Assembly: GCA_020632695.1 (NCBI GenBank)
Contig: JACKFB010000001.1
Location: forward strand, 124,001 to 188,000
Reading direction: 5' to 3'
DNA: 64,000 nucleotides
Source of the DNA: Deltaproteobacteria bacterium
GTDB taxonomy: Bacteria; Myxococcota_A; UBA9042; PHBI01; JACKFB01
In this document: positions 34,771-44,095 of the stretch, piece by piece
Numbering within the stretch: position 1 is the stretch's first letter
Layout: each line of letters opens with the position of its first letter
The notes under the pieces: model-generated
What the model saw: only the letters and a program-made list of their open reading frames with translations
The model's database searches: none
Told to the model about the DNA's origin: nothing
Program-made: the position numbers and the translations under genes

Positions 34771-35778
34771 TCATGGTGCGACGACCCGGCCTTCGCGGGC
34801 CGAGAGGTAGGCGGCGTCGCAGATGCGCATGACCGTCAGGCCGTGCTCCGGACCCGGCTCGGGCTCGCGGTCCTCGAGGATCGCGCGTGCCCACTCGGCG
34901 ACCTGCCCGTCGTAGGTGTGCTGGTCGCAGTGGTCGGCGCGGGCCTCGAAGCTGACCGTCTCCGCCTTGGGCTTCCAGTCCTCGACGCGGGTCAGGCCGG
35001 TGGGGAAGAGCCGCCCGTAGCCGCGCGTGCCGAAGAGCTGGGTCGAGGCCTCGGGGCCGTCCATCCAGGGGTTCCACCAGCCGCTCTCGACGATCGAGAC
35101 TGCGCCGCCCTCCCATTCGATGACCACGACGCCGAGGTCGTCGACCGCGTAGCTGCCGAAGTGCGTGCCCAGCCGCGCGTAGACGCTGACCGGCTCCGGG
35201 TCGCCCAGCAGATAGCGCACCGTGTCGATGGCGTGAACGCCCATGTCCACCAGCGCGCCGCCGCCGGCCAGGGCGGGGTCGACGAACCAGCCGCTCGGCC
35301 CCCAGTTCACGTGGATGCCGTAGCCCTTGGTCTTCACGACCTCGCCCAGATCGCCGGCGTCCACGTGCGCCCGCAGCCACCGGGCCTCCCGGTCGAAGCG
35401 CCACTGGTGACCCACCAGCAGCCGCCTCCCGGTGGCCCTGGCGACGGCGGCCATCTCCCGCGCCTGGGCGGCGTTCATCGCCATGGGCTTCTCGACCAGG
35501 ACGTGGCGGCCCGCCTGCATCTGCTCGATGGCCACCGGCGCGTGCAGGCTGTTGGGCAACGCGATGACCACGGCGTCGACGCCGTCCAGCGCCGCCAGCT
35601 CCGCGCTGTCCGCCACCGCGTGGGCAGCCCCGTACTGCGCGGCGAAGGCGCGTCGCTTGCTCTCGTCGCGGCCGACGATCGCGACCAGCTCGGTGTCGGG
35701 GCACGCCGCGATGGCCTTCGCGTGGGCGTTGGCGATGTAGCCATACCCTGCGATCGCGCAACGGATCCGTCCGCTCAC
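34771..35778 (-). CDS. Gfo/Idh/MocA-family NAD(P)-dependent oxidoreductase
   Basis: A 335-residue dehydrogenase. Its Rossmann domain opens RIRCAIAGYGYIANAHAKA. The family motif is HVLVEKPMAMN (EKP Lys), and the catalytic region GGGALVDMGVHAIDTVRYLLG carries the conserved D-x3-H. Relatives oxidise sugars or cyclitols (glucose-fructose, inositol, amino-sugar derivatives). The GTG start at 35778 has GGGAGG 9 nt upstream; the longer frame is shadowed by the divergent TPR gene. It stands at the left edge of the sugar and amino-sugar gene block, which suggests but does not prove a shared pathway. Confidence 0.92.
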   Translation of the reverse strand: MSGRIRCAIAGYGYIANAHAKAIAACPDTELVAIVGRDESKRRAFAAQYGAAHAVADSAELAALDGVDAVVIALPNSLHAPVAIEQMQAGRHVLVEKPMAMNAAQAREMAAVARATGRRLLVGHQWRFDREARWLRAHVDAGDLGEVVKTKGYGIHVNWGPSGWFVDPALAGGGALVDMGVHAIDTVRYLLGDPEPVSVYARLGTHFGSYAVDDLGVVVIEWEGGAVSIVESGWWNPWMDGPEASTQLFGTRGYGRLFPTGLTRVEDWKPKAETVSFEARADHCDQHTYDGQVAEWARAILEDREPEPGPEHGLTVMRICDAAYLSAREGRVVAP

Positions 35779-35947
35779 TGCCGACCTCCCGCCCGGTTCG
35801 GCTGTTCCGGGCGGCGGTTGCATAGCATCGGCGCACCGGTGGGCGCCACCACGGAGCCACGCGCGCGCCTGGAATGCGGCTTCGTCACACCGAGCTTGTG
35901 TGGGGGCGTCGCGCGTTGTTAGGTTTGGCGCCGTCGGAGGGCAGAAG

Positions 35948-36700
35948 ATGAAGCGCTTTGCAGTGATGATCGGGCTGGTGGCCGTCGGCCTGGCCGGGCC
36001 GGCCCGGGCAGATGACGACACGGACAAGGCGGCGCTGGTCGCCAGCGCGATGCAGATCTACGCGGGGCGGGCGGCGTTGCCGAAGCACGTGAAGGCGGCG
36101 GAGGCCTTCGCGGCGCTGGCCGAGAAGTACCCGCAGGACAAGCAGCGTCAGGTCTGGTGCTCGCGCACGGCCTACTACGCGGCCCACCGCATCGACGACT
36201 CGGGGGTGAAGGCCAAGGTGGCCGGGCGAGGCGTCGACTGCGCCAAGCGCATCATCGCCATGAACAAGGCCGACTACGAGGGCCGCTTCTGGTGGTTGAT
36301 GACCCGCTTCCAGGCCGAGCAGGCCCGCGGCGTGACCAAGGCCCTGGGCGCCGCCCCGCAGATCACCGGCCTGCTGTCGAAGATGATCAAGGACCACCCC
36401 AAGCGGGCCGAGGCGTACATGGTGCTGGGCGCCATCTACCGCGGCCTGCCCGGGCCGCCGATCTCCATCGGCGACCAGGACAAGGCGCTGGACCTGCTCG
36501 AGCAGTCGGCGAAGCTGGCGCCCGACAACGCCGAGGTGCTGCTGGAGCTGGCCCAGGCCTACGCGGACATGGGGCAGAAGGACAAGGCGCGCGCGACCTA
36601 CCGCCACTGCATCGACAAGGGCACGGGCCCGGCGAACCTGGAGTGGGAGACGCAGGACGCCAAGGACTACGCGAAGAAGATGCTCGCGCAGCTCGACTGA
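35948..36700 (+). CDS. exported TPR-containing protein
   Basis: A 250-residue periplasmic protein with a signal peptide (MKRFAVMIGLVAVGLAGPARA). It has TPR-like helical pairs at about 40-65, 150-165 and 185-225 (KALDLLEQSAKLAPDNAEVLLELAQAYADMG). The stretch MVLGAIYRGLPGPPISIGDQDKA resembles the LP-x(n)-GD-KA pattern of TRAP-transporter T-component/TatT-like proteins, but this is a weak match. No enzymatic motif is present. GGAGGGC precedes the ATG at 35948. The kinase gene starts 4 nt after its stop, so they are probably one operon. Confidence 0.75.
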   Translation: MKRFAVMIGLVAVGLAGPARADDDTDKAALVASAMQIYAGRAALPKHVKAAEAFAALAEKYPQDKQRQVWCSRTAYYAAHRIDDSGVKAKVAGRGVDCAKRIIAMNKADYEGRFWWLMTRFQAEQARGVTKALGAAPQITGLLSKMIKDHPKRAEAYMVLGAIYRGLPGPPISIGDQDKALDLLEQSAKLAPDNAEVLLELAQAYADMGQKDKARATYRHCIDKGTGPANLEWETQDAKDYAKKMLAQLD

Positions 36701-36704
36701 GCCG

Positions 36705-37760
36705 ATGAGCGGCGACACGCATCGCGGCCCCCGGCGCGGGGTCATCGGGCTCGACGCGGGCGGGACCAAGACCGACGGAGCGCTGGCGACGCTCGACGGG
36801 CATGTGGTCGCGCGGGCGCGCGGGGGCCCGGGCAACTACCAGAGCATCGGCGTCGAGGCGGCCGGCCGCGTGTACTCGCGCGTCATCGGTGAGCTGCTGG
36901 AGCGGGCCGACGCCGAGGGCGTCCAGGTCGAGGCGGCGGCCTTCGGGCTGGCCGGCCACGACCGCCCCAAGGACGCGCTGGTGCTGGACGAGCTCATCGC
37001 CGAGCTGCTGCCGTCGGTGGCGGCGCGCGTGGTGGTCAACGACACCTTCCTGGTCCTGCGGGCGGGCAGCCCCCAGGGGCACGGCGTGGCGGTGGTGTCG
37101 GGCACTGGCAGCAACTGCTGCGGCGTGGCGCCCGACGGACGCGACACGCGCATCGGCGGGCTGGGCTGGGAGTTCGGCGACGGCGCCGGCGCCGGCGACC
37201 TGGGCGTCGAGGCCGTGCGGGCGGCCTTTCGCGGCGAGGACGGCCGCGGCGCCCCCACCCGGCTGAGCGCGCTGATCCGCTTGCGCTTCAAGCTCGACCG
37301 CCTCGACGACCTGGTGGACTACCACCTGGCCGACGCGCCCGCGCCTGCGCCGCCGGCGGGCCTGCTGGCGCCGCTGGTCTTCGAGGCGGCCTGCGCCGGC
37401 GACGCGGTGTCCATCGGCATCCTCGAGGCGGCCGGGCGCGAGCTGGCGCTCTCGGCGGTGCGCGTCGCCGAGCGCCTCTTCACCCCGGCCGACAGCTTCC
37501 CGCTGGTGCTGGGCGGCTCGGTGCTCCAGCTCGGCGGCCACGACGCCATGCGCGTCGCCCTCATCGACGCCGTCCACGCCCGCTTCCCCGGCGCCAACCC
37601 CGTCGTGCTCGAGGCCTCCCCGCTGGCCGGCGCCCTGCTGTTGGCCCTCGATCGCGTGCTGCGGCCCGCTCGCCCGGCGCCCGACGCCGGCGCGCGCGTG
37701 ACCGCGACCCTGGCCACCCCCCGCCGCCCGGCCCTGGCCGGCGCCCTGGAGACCCCATGA
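36705..37760 (+). CDS. N-acetylglucosamine kinase-like (BadF/BadG family) ATPase
   Basis: A 351-residue ASKHA-fold sugar kinase. Phosphate loops are GLDAGGTKTDGA (about 14-25) and VVSGTGSNCCG; FGLAGHDRP and NDTFLVLRAG fit GlcNAc/GlcN kinases of this family. It would phosphorylate an amino sugar such as GlcNAc at C6. The C-terminal 35 residues (Ala/Pro/Arg-rich) look disordered. It overlaps the GH4 gene by 4 nt, so the two are coupled and the kinase may supply a phosphorylated substrate. NagB, which takes GlcN6P, lies about 10 kb further on. Confidence 0.85.
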   Translation: MSGDTHRGPRRGVIGLDAGGTKTDGALATLDGHVVARARGGPGNYQSIGVEAAGRVYSRVIGELLERADAEGVQVEAAAFGLAGHDRPKDALVLDELIAELLPSVAARVVVNDTFLVLRAGSPQGHGVAVVSGTGSNCCGVAPDGRDTRIGGLGWEFGDGAGAGDLGVEAVRAAFRGEDGRGAPTRLSALIRLRFKLDRLDDLVDYHLADAPAPAPPAGLLAPLVFEAACAGDAVSIGILEAAGRELALSAVRVAERLFTPADSFPLVLGGSVLQLGGHDAMRVALIDAVHARFPGANPVVLEASPLAGALLLALDRVLRPARPAPDAGARVTATLATPRRPALAGALETP

Positions 37761-39034
37761 AGCTCGCCATCATCGGCGGCGGCAGCACCTACTCGCCGGA
37801 GATCCTGGGCGGCCTCACCGCCCCAGACAGCGCGCTGGGCCTGACCGAGCTGGTGCTGCAGGACCCGCGCCCGGAGCGGCTCGGCCCGGTCGCCGGCTTC
37901 TGCCGCCGCCTGGCCTCGAAGGCCGGCGCCTCCTTCGCGGTGCGCGACACCGCGTCGCTGGACGCGGCCCTGGACGGCGCCGACTTCGTGGTGGTGCAGA
38001 TCCGCGTCGGCGGCCAGGAGGGGCGCCACGCCGACATCCGCACCGGGCTGGACTTCGGGCTCATCGGCCAGGAGACCACCGGCGTCGGCGGCTTCGCCAA
38101 GGCGCTGCGCAGCATCCCCGAGGTGCTCGAGATCGCGCGCCGCATGGAGCAGCGCTGCCCCGACGCCTGGATGCTCAACTTCACCAACCCCTCGGGCATG
38201 GTGACCGAGGCGCTGCTGCGCCACGGGCGCGAGCGGGTGATCGGCCTGTGCAACGTGCCGATCGAGATGCACATGGAGGTCGCGAAGCTGCTCGGGCGGC
38301 CGCGCGAGGACGTGCAGCTCGACTGGGTGGGCCTGAACCACCTGGGCTGGCTGCGCAAGGTCATCGTCGACGGCGATGACCTGCTGCCCGGCCTCATCGA
38401 GAAGATCGAGCAGATGAACGCCTCCGGTCAGGCGCTCTCCGGGCCGGCCAACATCCCCGAGCTGCAGTACCCGCCCGGGTTCCTGCGGGCGCTGGGGATG
38501 ATCCCGTCGTCCTACGTGCGCTACTTCTACGCCACCGACGAGATGCTGGAGTCGATCCAGGCCGCCCCGCGCTCCCGCGCCCAGGAGGTGATGGAGATCG
38601 AGTCCGAGCTGCTGGCGCTCTACGCCGACGAGCGCCAGGACACGCTGCCGTCGCAGCTCAGCAAGCGCGGCGGCGCCTGGTACTCGCGCCTGGCCGTGGA
38701 CCTGCTGGGCGCCCTCCAGTCGGACACGCCCACCGTGCACATCGTCAACACCCAGAGCCGCGGCACCGTCGAGGGGATGCCCGACGACGCCGTGGTCGAG
38801 GTGCCCTGCCGCATCTCTCGCGCCGGCGTCGAGCCGACCGTCCAGGACCCGCCCCAGGAGTCGATCATCGGGCTGATGCGCCACGTGAAGGCCTACGAGC
38901 GCCTCGCCGTGGAAGCAGCCGTGGACCGCTCTCGCGACAAGGCGTATATGGCGCTCGTCGCCAACCCGCTGGTGCCCGGTGCGAGCAAGGCGCGCTCGGT
39001 CCTCGACCGGCTCATCGAGCGCGGGCTCATCTGA
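37757..39034 (+). CDS. glycoside hydrolase family 4 (6-phospho-beta-glucosidase-like)
   Basis: A 425-residue NAD- and Mn-dependent glycosidase that uses a redox mechanism. The dinucleotide loop IIGGGSTYSPE opens the protein; NFTNPSG, the metal-binding CNVP and NHLGW follow in the family order. GH4 members with this pattern act mostly on 6-phospho-beta-glucosides; GVGGFAKALRSIPEV fits that group. Length is normal. It overlaps the kinase gene by 4 nt. Since a PTS is not seen here, the phosphate may come from the adjacent kinase, which is inference. Confidence 0.9.
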   Translation: MKLAIIGGGSTYSPEILGGLTAPDSALGLTELVLQDPRPERLGPVAGFCRRLASKAGASFAVRDTASLDAALDGADFVVVQIRVGGQEGRHADIRTGLDFGLIGQETTGVGGFAKALRSIPEVLEIARRMEQRCPDAWMLNFTNPSGMVTEALLRHGRERVIGLCNVPIEMHMEVAKLLGRPREDVQLDWVGLNHLGWLRKVIVDGDDLLPGLIEKIEQMNASGQALSGPANIPELQYPPGFLRALGMIPSSYVRYFYATDEMLESIQAAPRSRAQEVMEIESELLALYADERQDTLPSQLSKRGGAWYSRLAVDLLGALQSDTPTVHIVNTQSRGTVEGMPDDAVVEVPCRISRAGVEPTVQDPPQESIIGLMRHVKAYERLAVEAAVDRSRDKAYMALVANPLVPGASKARSVLDRLIERGLI

Positions 39035-39089
39035 GAGCCGCCTCCGCGCCGCACCCGCCCCAGCCCCCATCTCTCGCAGGAAGCCCATC

Positions 39090-40346
39090 TTGAGCAAGCT
39101 CGCCCTCCTCGGCGGAACCCCCGTCTCGGCCACCGACCTGGCCCGCCCCTGGCCCTCCTTCGACGAGCGCGAGCGCCAGGGCCTGCTCGCCGTCCTCGAG
39201 TCGCGCGCCTGGGGCGGCTACCCGGAGCCCTCGCCGGTCGCCGCCCGCTTCGCCGAGGCCTTCGCCCGCCACCACTCCGCCACGGCCGGCGTCTGCGCCA
39301 CCAACGGCTCGGTGACCCTCGAGGTCGCGTTGATGGCCCTGGGCATCGAGGCCGGCGACGAGGTCATCGTCCCGACCTACACCTGGATCGCCACCGGCGT
39401 CGCCCCCATCCACATGAACGCGGTGCCGGTCTTCGTCGACGTGCTCCCCGGGACCTGGTGCATGGACCCCGATCAGGTCGAGGCGGCCATCACGCCCAAG
39501 ACCAAGGGCATCATCACCGTGCACCTCGGCTCGCAGGCCGCCGACCTGGACCGCCTGACCGCCATCGCCGAGAAGCACGGCCTCTTCCTCATCGAGGACT
39601 GCGCCCACGCCCACGGCGGCGCCTGGCGCGACCGCGGCCTGGGCTCCTGGGGCGACTTCGGGTCCTTCTCCTTCCAGGTCTCCAAGCTGATGACCGCCGG
39701 CGAGGGCGGCATCGTCATCACCTCCAAGCCCGAGCTGGAGGCCCGCGCCCACTGGATCGTCAACTGCGGCCGCAAGGAGACGGCCTACAGCGGCTTCTCC
39801 GGCAACCTGCTGGGCGTCAACGCCCGCATGACCGAGTTCCAGGCGACCATCCTCGAGGCCCAGCTCGCGCGGCTGGCCGACGACACGGCGCATCGCGAGG
39901 CCTCGGTCGCCTACCTCGAGTCCGCCCTGCGCGACATCGGCGGCCTGGTGCCGCTGGCCCGTGACGAGCGCCAGACCACGCGCCACGCCTACCAGCTGCT
40001 GATGCGCTACGACGCCGAGCAGTTCGCCGGCGTCCACCGCAACCGCGTGCTGGCGGCGCTGGCCGCGGAGGGCGTGGACCTCGACGGCGCCTTCTACGTC
40101 CCGATGCACGAGCACGAGCTGATGTGGGCCCAGACCCGGCACTGGCCGCAGCTCCGCGAGCGCTACGGCGACGGCATCAAGTCGCCGGTGGCCAAGAAGA
40201 GCCTGGACTTCCCGGTGACCTCGCGGGCCGCCTACCACGAGGCGGTCTGGATGCACTACCCCTACCTGATGGGCTCGACGGGCGACCTGGACCGCATCGT
40301 CGAGGCCGTCGCCAAGGTCAAGCAGCACGCTGCCGATCTGCTCTAG
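39090..40346 (+). CDS. DegT/DnrJ/EryC1/StrS-family aminotransferase
   Basis: A 418-residue PLP sugar or cyclitol aminotransferase. The internal aldimine Lys is in SFQVSKLMTAGEGG; IVPTYTWIATGVAP, ATNGSVTLEVAL and LIEDCAHAHGG are family motifs. Such enzymes aminate keto-sugars or keto-cyclitols, and some run in the catabolic direction. The start is taken as TTG at 39090 because AGGA stands 8 nt before it and conserved sequence (LALLGGTPV) begins at once; no ATG is near. It follows the GH4 gene by 55 nt on the same strand. Confidence 0.88.
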   Translation: MSKLALLGGTPVSATDLARPWPSFDERERQGLLAVLESRAWGGYPEPSPVAARFAEAFARHHSATAGVCATNGSVTLEVALMALGIEAGDEVIVPTYTWIATGVAPIHMNAVPVFVDVLPGTWCMDPDQVEAAITPKTKGIITVHLGSQAADLDRLTAIAEKHGLFLIEDCAHAHGGAWRDRGLGSWGDFGSFSFQVSKLMTAGEGGIVITSKPELEARAHWIVNCGRKETAYSGFSGNLLGVNARMTEFQATILEAQLARLADDTAHREASVAYLESALRDIGGLVPLARDERQTTRHAYQLLMRYDAEQFAGVHRNRVLAALAAEGVDLDGAFYVPMHEHELMWAQTRHWPQLRERYGDGIKSPVAKKSLDFPVTSRAAYHEAVWMHYPYLMGSTGDLDRIVEAVAKVKQHAADLL

Positions 40347-40522
40347 GAGGGGCAGCGGAAATAGCCGCCGGGCGTCTCGTCCACCCCGACGGCCACCTCG
40401 ACCGCCCCGCCCCCCGCGAGCTGACCAAAGGGCATCTCGCGGGTCGGGGACGGCCGATGCAGCTCGCCGCCGCGGCCGCTCCACCTCGACCCCATCTCCG
40501 CTGACCCTGTGAGGCCCCGACG

Positions 40523-41428
40523 ATGCCGCCTGTCGCTCCCACGCCGCCCGGACTCTTCGCCGCCGGCCGCAAGCACCTCGTCGTGCTGGCGCACCACGAC
40601 GACGAGCTGCCCTACGCCGGGCTCCTGCGCGCGATGGGGCCCGACGTGCGCGTGCTGTGGGTGACCAACAGCGACGGGCTGGCCCACGAGGACAAGATGG
40701 CGCCCGCCGACTACGCGCGGCTGCGCTACGCCGAGTCGGTGGCGGCCATGGCGCTGCTGGAGATCCCCGAGGAGCGTCTGGTCTGCCTCGGCCACTCCGA
40801 GTACACGCTCTACGACATCTTCGCCCGCATGAGCCGCGGTGAGCTGGCCGGCGCGGTGCCCGAGCGCTTCCGGGCCATCGCCGACGAGGTGGAGGCCGAG
40901 GCCCGCGCCTTCGCGCCCGACGTGATCTGGACCCTGGCCTGGCAGGGCGGCCAGCCCGAGCACGACCTCTCGCATCTCTGCGCGGTGCGGGCGGCGCGGC
41001 TGCTGGGCGCCGAGCGGGGAGAGCCGCTGCCACTCTACGAGCTGCCGGCCTACGAGCTGGTGGTCGTGCCCCTGCGCTTCAAGCCGTGGCGGCGCCAGCC
41101 GGTGCACGAGCTGCGCCTGGACCCCGAGACCATGGCCCGCAAGATGCGGATGTTCCAGTGCTACCCGACGCAGGAGCGCATCCTCTCGCAGTTCGAGCGG
41201 CTGGTCGGCCTCTACGGGCGGGTCGCCGGGCTGGTGGGGAAGCGCTTCACGTTCGAGGACTTCGGCCGGCGTGAGGAGTTCGCGCCCGTGCCGCCGGACC
41301 GCGACTACCGGCGCTCCAGCCACATCAGCCCGCGCCTGGACTACCCGGGCGACGACTACGAGGGCACGCCCATCCGCTTCGGGCGCACGCTCGCGCCTAT
41401 TGCTGCGGCGCTGCTGCCGCGCGGGTAG
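40523..41428 (+). CDS. PIG-L/LmbE-family deacetylase
   Basis: A 301-residue zinc-dependent N-deacetylase-like protein. The metal site AHHDDE (23-28) is a variant of AHPDDE, and the third ligand is in EHDLSH (about 151-156). Family members remove acetyl from GlcNAc-linked compounds (GlcNAc-PI, GlcNAc-inositol, chitobiose). It probably deacetylates a GlcNAc-containing sugar in this locus; the substrate is not known. A 176-bp gap without obvious signals precedes it, and its ribosome site is weak (GAGG). Its last 32 nt overlap the end of the convergent transporter gene. Confidence 0.87.
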   Translation: MPPVAPTPPGLFAAGRKHLVVLAHHDDELPYAGLLRAMGPDVRVLWVTNSDGLAHEDKMAPADYARLRYAESVAAMALLEIPEERLVCLGHSEYTLYDIFARMSRGELAGAVPERFRAIADEVEAEARAFAPDVIWTLAWQGGQPEHDLSHLCAVRAARLLGAERGEPLPLYELPAYELVVVPLRFKPWRRQPVHELRLDPETMARKMRMFQCYPTQERILSQFERLVGLYGRVAGLVGKRFTFEDFGRREEFAPVPPDRDYRRSSHISPRLDYPGDDYEGTPIRFGRTLAPIAAALLPRG

Positions 41429-42893
41429 CGTCGCGGGTGGCGCGGCGCTGGCTGCGGTACTCGCGGATGCCGGCGAGGATGCGCTCCTCGGGGTAGGCGT
41501 AGGCGAAGAGGCCGACGCCGAGGAAGACCGCCAGCCCGGCGACCGGCGTGGCCATGAAGATGCCCGCCGGGTTCGAGCGCGAGTTGCCCAGGGTCAAGAG
41601 CCCCACGACGATGGCCTTGCCGATGCCGTCGGACCACTTGGTGAGAAAGGCCACGGCGCCGTTGTAGAGGCCTTCGCGGCGCAGGTGCGTCATCGTCTCG
41701 TCGAAGTCGATGACGTCGGCGAAGAGCACCGGCGGCATCACCAGGGTGACCGCGGTGGGGAAGGTGAGGATGAGCATCACCAGCACCGCGCCCAGGGTCG
41801 GCTCGGGGAAGAGCCCGATGACCGGCAGCGCCAGCATCCCCGTGCCGTAGATGGCGCCGCTCAAGATGATGAGGTTCTTGTGGCCCATGCGCGCGGCGAT
41901 GCGGTGGATGAAGGGGAACCAGCAGAGCGCGCCGAGCAGGACGATGGCCAGGAGATAGGACATCCAGGCCTCGCCCTCGCCGGCCTGCACCCAGCCTTCG
42001 ACGCCGGGCGGGCGCTCCAGCACCTGGGTGGTCAGGTAGGGCATCACGGTCATGATCATGGCGCTGGCCATGAGGAAGGCGAAGGCGATCGCGACCACGG
42101 GCAAGAACGCCGGGTTGCGGGTCGCCGAGCGCACGCCCTCCCAGATGCCCATCTGGACGTCCTTTGCCGCCGAGTGGGGCGACTCGCGGACGTTGATGAG
42201 GGGCGCTGCGCAGAGCGCGAGGCTCACCCCGCCGATGAGCGCGACGAGCTGGATGCCGGTGGGGATGTGCACGCCGAAGAGCGTGGCGCCGTCGGGGAAA
42301 TGGGAGATCATCTCGCCGCTGAGCAGGCCGAAGATGGAGCCCACCGCGCCGGCCAGCCCCATCACCGAGGACAGCACGATGCGACCGCGGCCGGTGGTGG
42401 CGACCTCGGGCAGCAGCGCCGAGTAGGGGCCGAGCACGACGGTGAAGATCAGCCAGTAGGCGGTGTAGGCGGCGGCCAGGTACCAGAGGTTCGCGTCGAG
42501 GTACCAGGGGACCACCCCGACCGCGGGCGGGAAGGGCGGAAACCACAGCGCGATGAAGGACAGCACGAAGAGCGGGGTGCCCCAGAGCAGAAAGGGCATG
42601 CGGCGACCCAGCCGGGAGCGGGTCTTGTCGGACCAGTGGCCGATGATGGGGTCGCTGACCGCGTCGACGATCTTGCCCCAGAGCTGCACGCCCGCGTAGC
42701 CGGCGGCGCCGATGAAGGCGACCTTGCCGGCGGTGATGTCGTCGTCGGGCGGCAGGAGGAAGAAGGTGAGCCACGAGCTCATGATCATGCCCGACATGCT
42801 CACGCCGACCTGAGGCAGCGAGAAGGTGAGGCGCTGCGGCCAGGTCAGGTCGCGGTCGTCCTCGTCGGGCTCTTCCTCGCCGCGTGCGCTCAC
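41397..42893 (-). CDS. GPH-family sugar:cation symporter (MFS)
   Basis: A 498-residue, 12-helix transporter of the glycoside-pentoside-hexuronide group. The signature after helix 2 is SDPIIGHWSDKTRSRLGRR; a second-half region DVIDFDETMTHLRREGLYNG is typical as well. It should import a glycoside or sugar with Na+ or H+. The GTG at 42893 overlaps the stop of the ceramidase-like gene by 4 nt, so it is the last gene of a coupled run of transport and hydrolase genes on this strand. The substrate is likely the glycan handled by the neighbouring enzymes. Confidence 0.88.
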   Translation of the reverse strand: MSARGEEEPDEDDRDLTWPQRLTFSLPQVGVSMSGMIMSSWLTFFLLPPDDDITAGKVAFIGAAGYAGVQLWGKIVDAVSDPIIGHWSDKTRSRLGRRMPFLLWGTPLFVLSFIALWFPPFPPAVGVVPWYLDANLWYLAAAYTAYWLIFTVVLGPYSALLPEVATTGRGRIVLSSVMGLAGAVGSIFGLLSGEMISHFPDGATLFGVHIPTGIQLVALIGGVSLALCAAPLINVRESPHSAAKDVQMGIWEGVRSATRNPAFLPVVAIAFAFLMASAMIMTVMPYLTTQVLERPPGVEGWVQAGEGEAWMSYLLAIVLLGALCWFPFIHRIAARMGHKNLIILSGAIYGTGMLALPVIGLFPEPTLGAVLVMLILTFPTAVTLVMPPVLFADVIDFDETMTHLRREGLYNGAVAFLTKWSDGIGKAIVVGLLTLGNSRSNPAGIFMATPVAGLAVFLGVGLFAYAYPEERILAGIREYRSQRRATRDATRAAAAPQQ

Positions 42894-44095
42894 GCCGCCT
42901 CGACCAGTGCGTCGCAGGCCTCGAGCAGGGTCCCGGCGGTGGCCGGCCCCAGCGACATCGTCTTCTCGTAGGCGTATTCGCGGTCCTGGAACATGGCCGG
43001 CTCCAGGATGTAGCCGAACTCGTCCATGCCCAGGCACAAGAGCCCGCGGTGGGGGCCCGGCATGCGCTCGACGATGCGGTGGCCGAGCTCGGGCACCGGC
43101 TCGCCCGGGACGCTGAGCAGCTCGAGCTGGCCCAGCCGGACGTGGTGCACCTCGGTCTCGACGCTGTGGCCGCGCCAGGCGCCGGGGATGATGCCCAGCG
43201 TGGTCATCAGCTTGAAGCGCCAGTTGGCGAGCTGGAACTCGGTCATGCGGAAGCGGTGGCTGAAGGCCGGCTCGGCGTCCGGCGCGGCGGCCTCGAGGGC
43301 GCCCACCGTCGCCACCGCCAGCGCCCGGCCCAGGCGCTCGATGTAGTCCCGCCGCTGGGTCTCGTCGGCGTCCTTCGGCACGTTGGGGGTCAGCATCCCG
43401 CCCAGGGGTCCCGAGAAATACAGCGCCTCGCCGCCGACGGCCTCGCGCACGTGCCGGCGAAAGGGCCCCGGGAAGTCGGGGCTCAGCCAGTGGTTGTGCT
43501 CCCAGAGCGACTCGGGGTGGCTGGCGAAGTTGAGCAGCGTGGCGATGCGCTCGCCGCCCTCGACGGCGTCGAGGCCGATGGCGACGGCGTCGTCGTAGCG
43601 CCCGCCGCCCTTGCGGTCGTTGCGGGTCCAGTCGCTGTCCACCTGGAAGGCGGCGGTGCGGAGCGCGGCCGGGCGGGCGGTCTCTCGGGCGCGGGCGATG
43701 GCGTCGCCGATGCGCTCGACCAGGAGATCCATGTAGGCCGGGTCGACGCCCGAGCCGCGCGGGATGACCTTGAGGATCGTCGGGCCCCACAGCCCCATGG
43801 TGTCGACGCCCGAGTGGGTGTGCGTGGCGCAGACGATGATGTCGGTCTTGCGCGCGATGTCACGGGCGCGCTGGCGGATGCGCTCGATGGTCGCGCGCAG
43901 AAGCCCGATGCAGTCGACCGAGACCAGGCAGAGCTCGTCCGGGCCGCGGCGCAGGTAGAGGACGGTCGCCTCCAGCGGCTCCAGGGCGCCCACCGAGCGG
44001 CGATTGGGTGCGAAGCCGGCCATGAAGGCGCCCACCGCGTCGGGCGGTGAGATGTCCGCTCGCGCGGCGCCGGCCTCGAGCGCAGGCGCGCTCAC
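42890..44095 (-). CDS. neutral/alkaline ceramidase-like hydrolase (first paralogue)
   Basis: A 401-residue protein similar to the N-terminal catalytic domain of neutral ceramidases. It opens with AGAARADISPPDAVGAFMAGF and has CATHTHSGVD, whose His residues are zinc ligands in that family, and NFASHPESL, another conserved His site. It lacks the C-terminal domain and an export signal, unlike secreted ceramidases, so it is probably intracellular with another substrate. It starts at GTG 44095, overlapping the beta-barrel gene by 4 nt, and couples to the GPH transporter. A second family member lies at 46120-47439. Confidence 0.82.
   Translation of the reverse strand: MSAPALEAGAARADISPPDAVGAFMAGFAPNRRSVGALEPLEATVLYLRRGPDELCLVSVDCIGLLRATIERIRQRARDIARKTDIIVCATHTHSGVDTMGLWGPTILKVIPRGSGVDPAYMDLLVERIGDAIARARETARPAALRTAAFQVDSDWTRNDRKGGGRYDDAVAIGLDAVEGGERIATLLNFASHPESLWEHNHWLSPDFPGPFRRHVREAVGGEALYFSGPLGGMLTPNVPKDADETQRRDYIERLGRALAVATVGALEAAAPDAEPAFSHRFRMTEFQLANWRFKLMTTLGIIPGAWRGHSVETEVHHVRLGQLELLSVPGEPVPELGHRIVERMPGPHRGLLCLGMDEFGYILEPAMFQDREYAYEKTMSLGPATAGTLLEACDALVEAA

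Noticed and set aside
40347..40522. Possible small gene or remnant between the DegT and PIG-L genes
   Set aside because: No frame with a start, ribosome site and protein-like composition; treated as non-coding.
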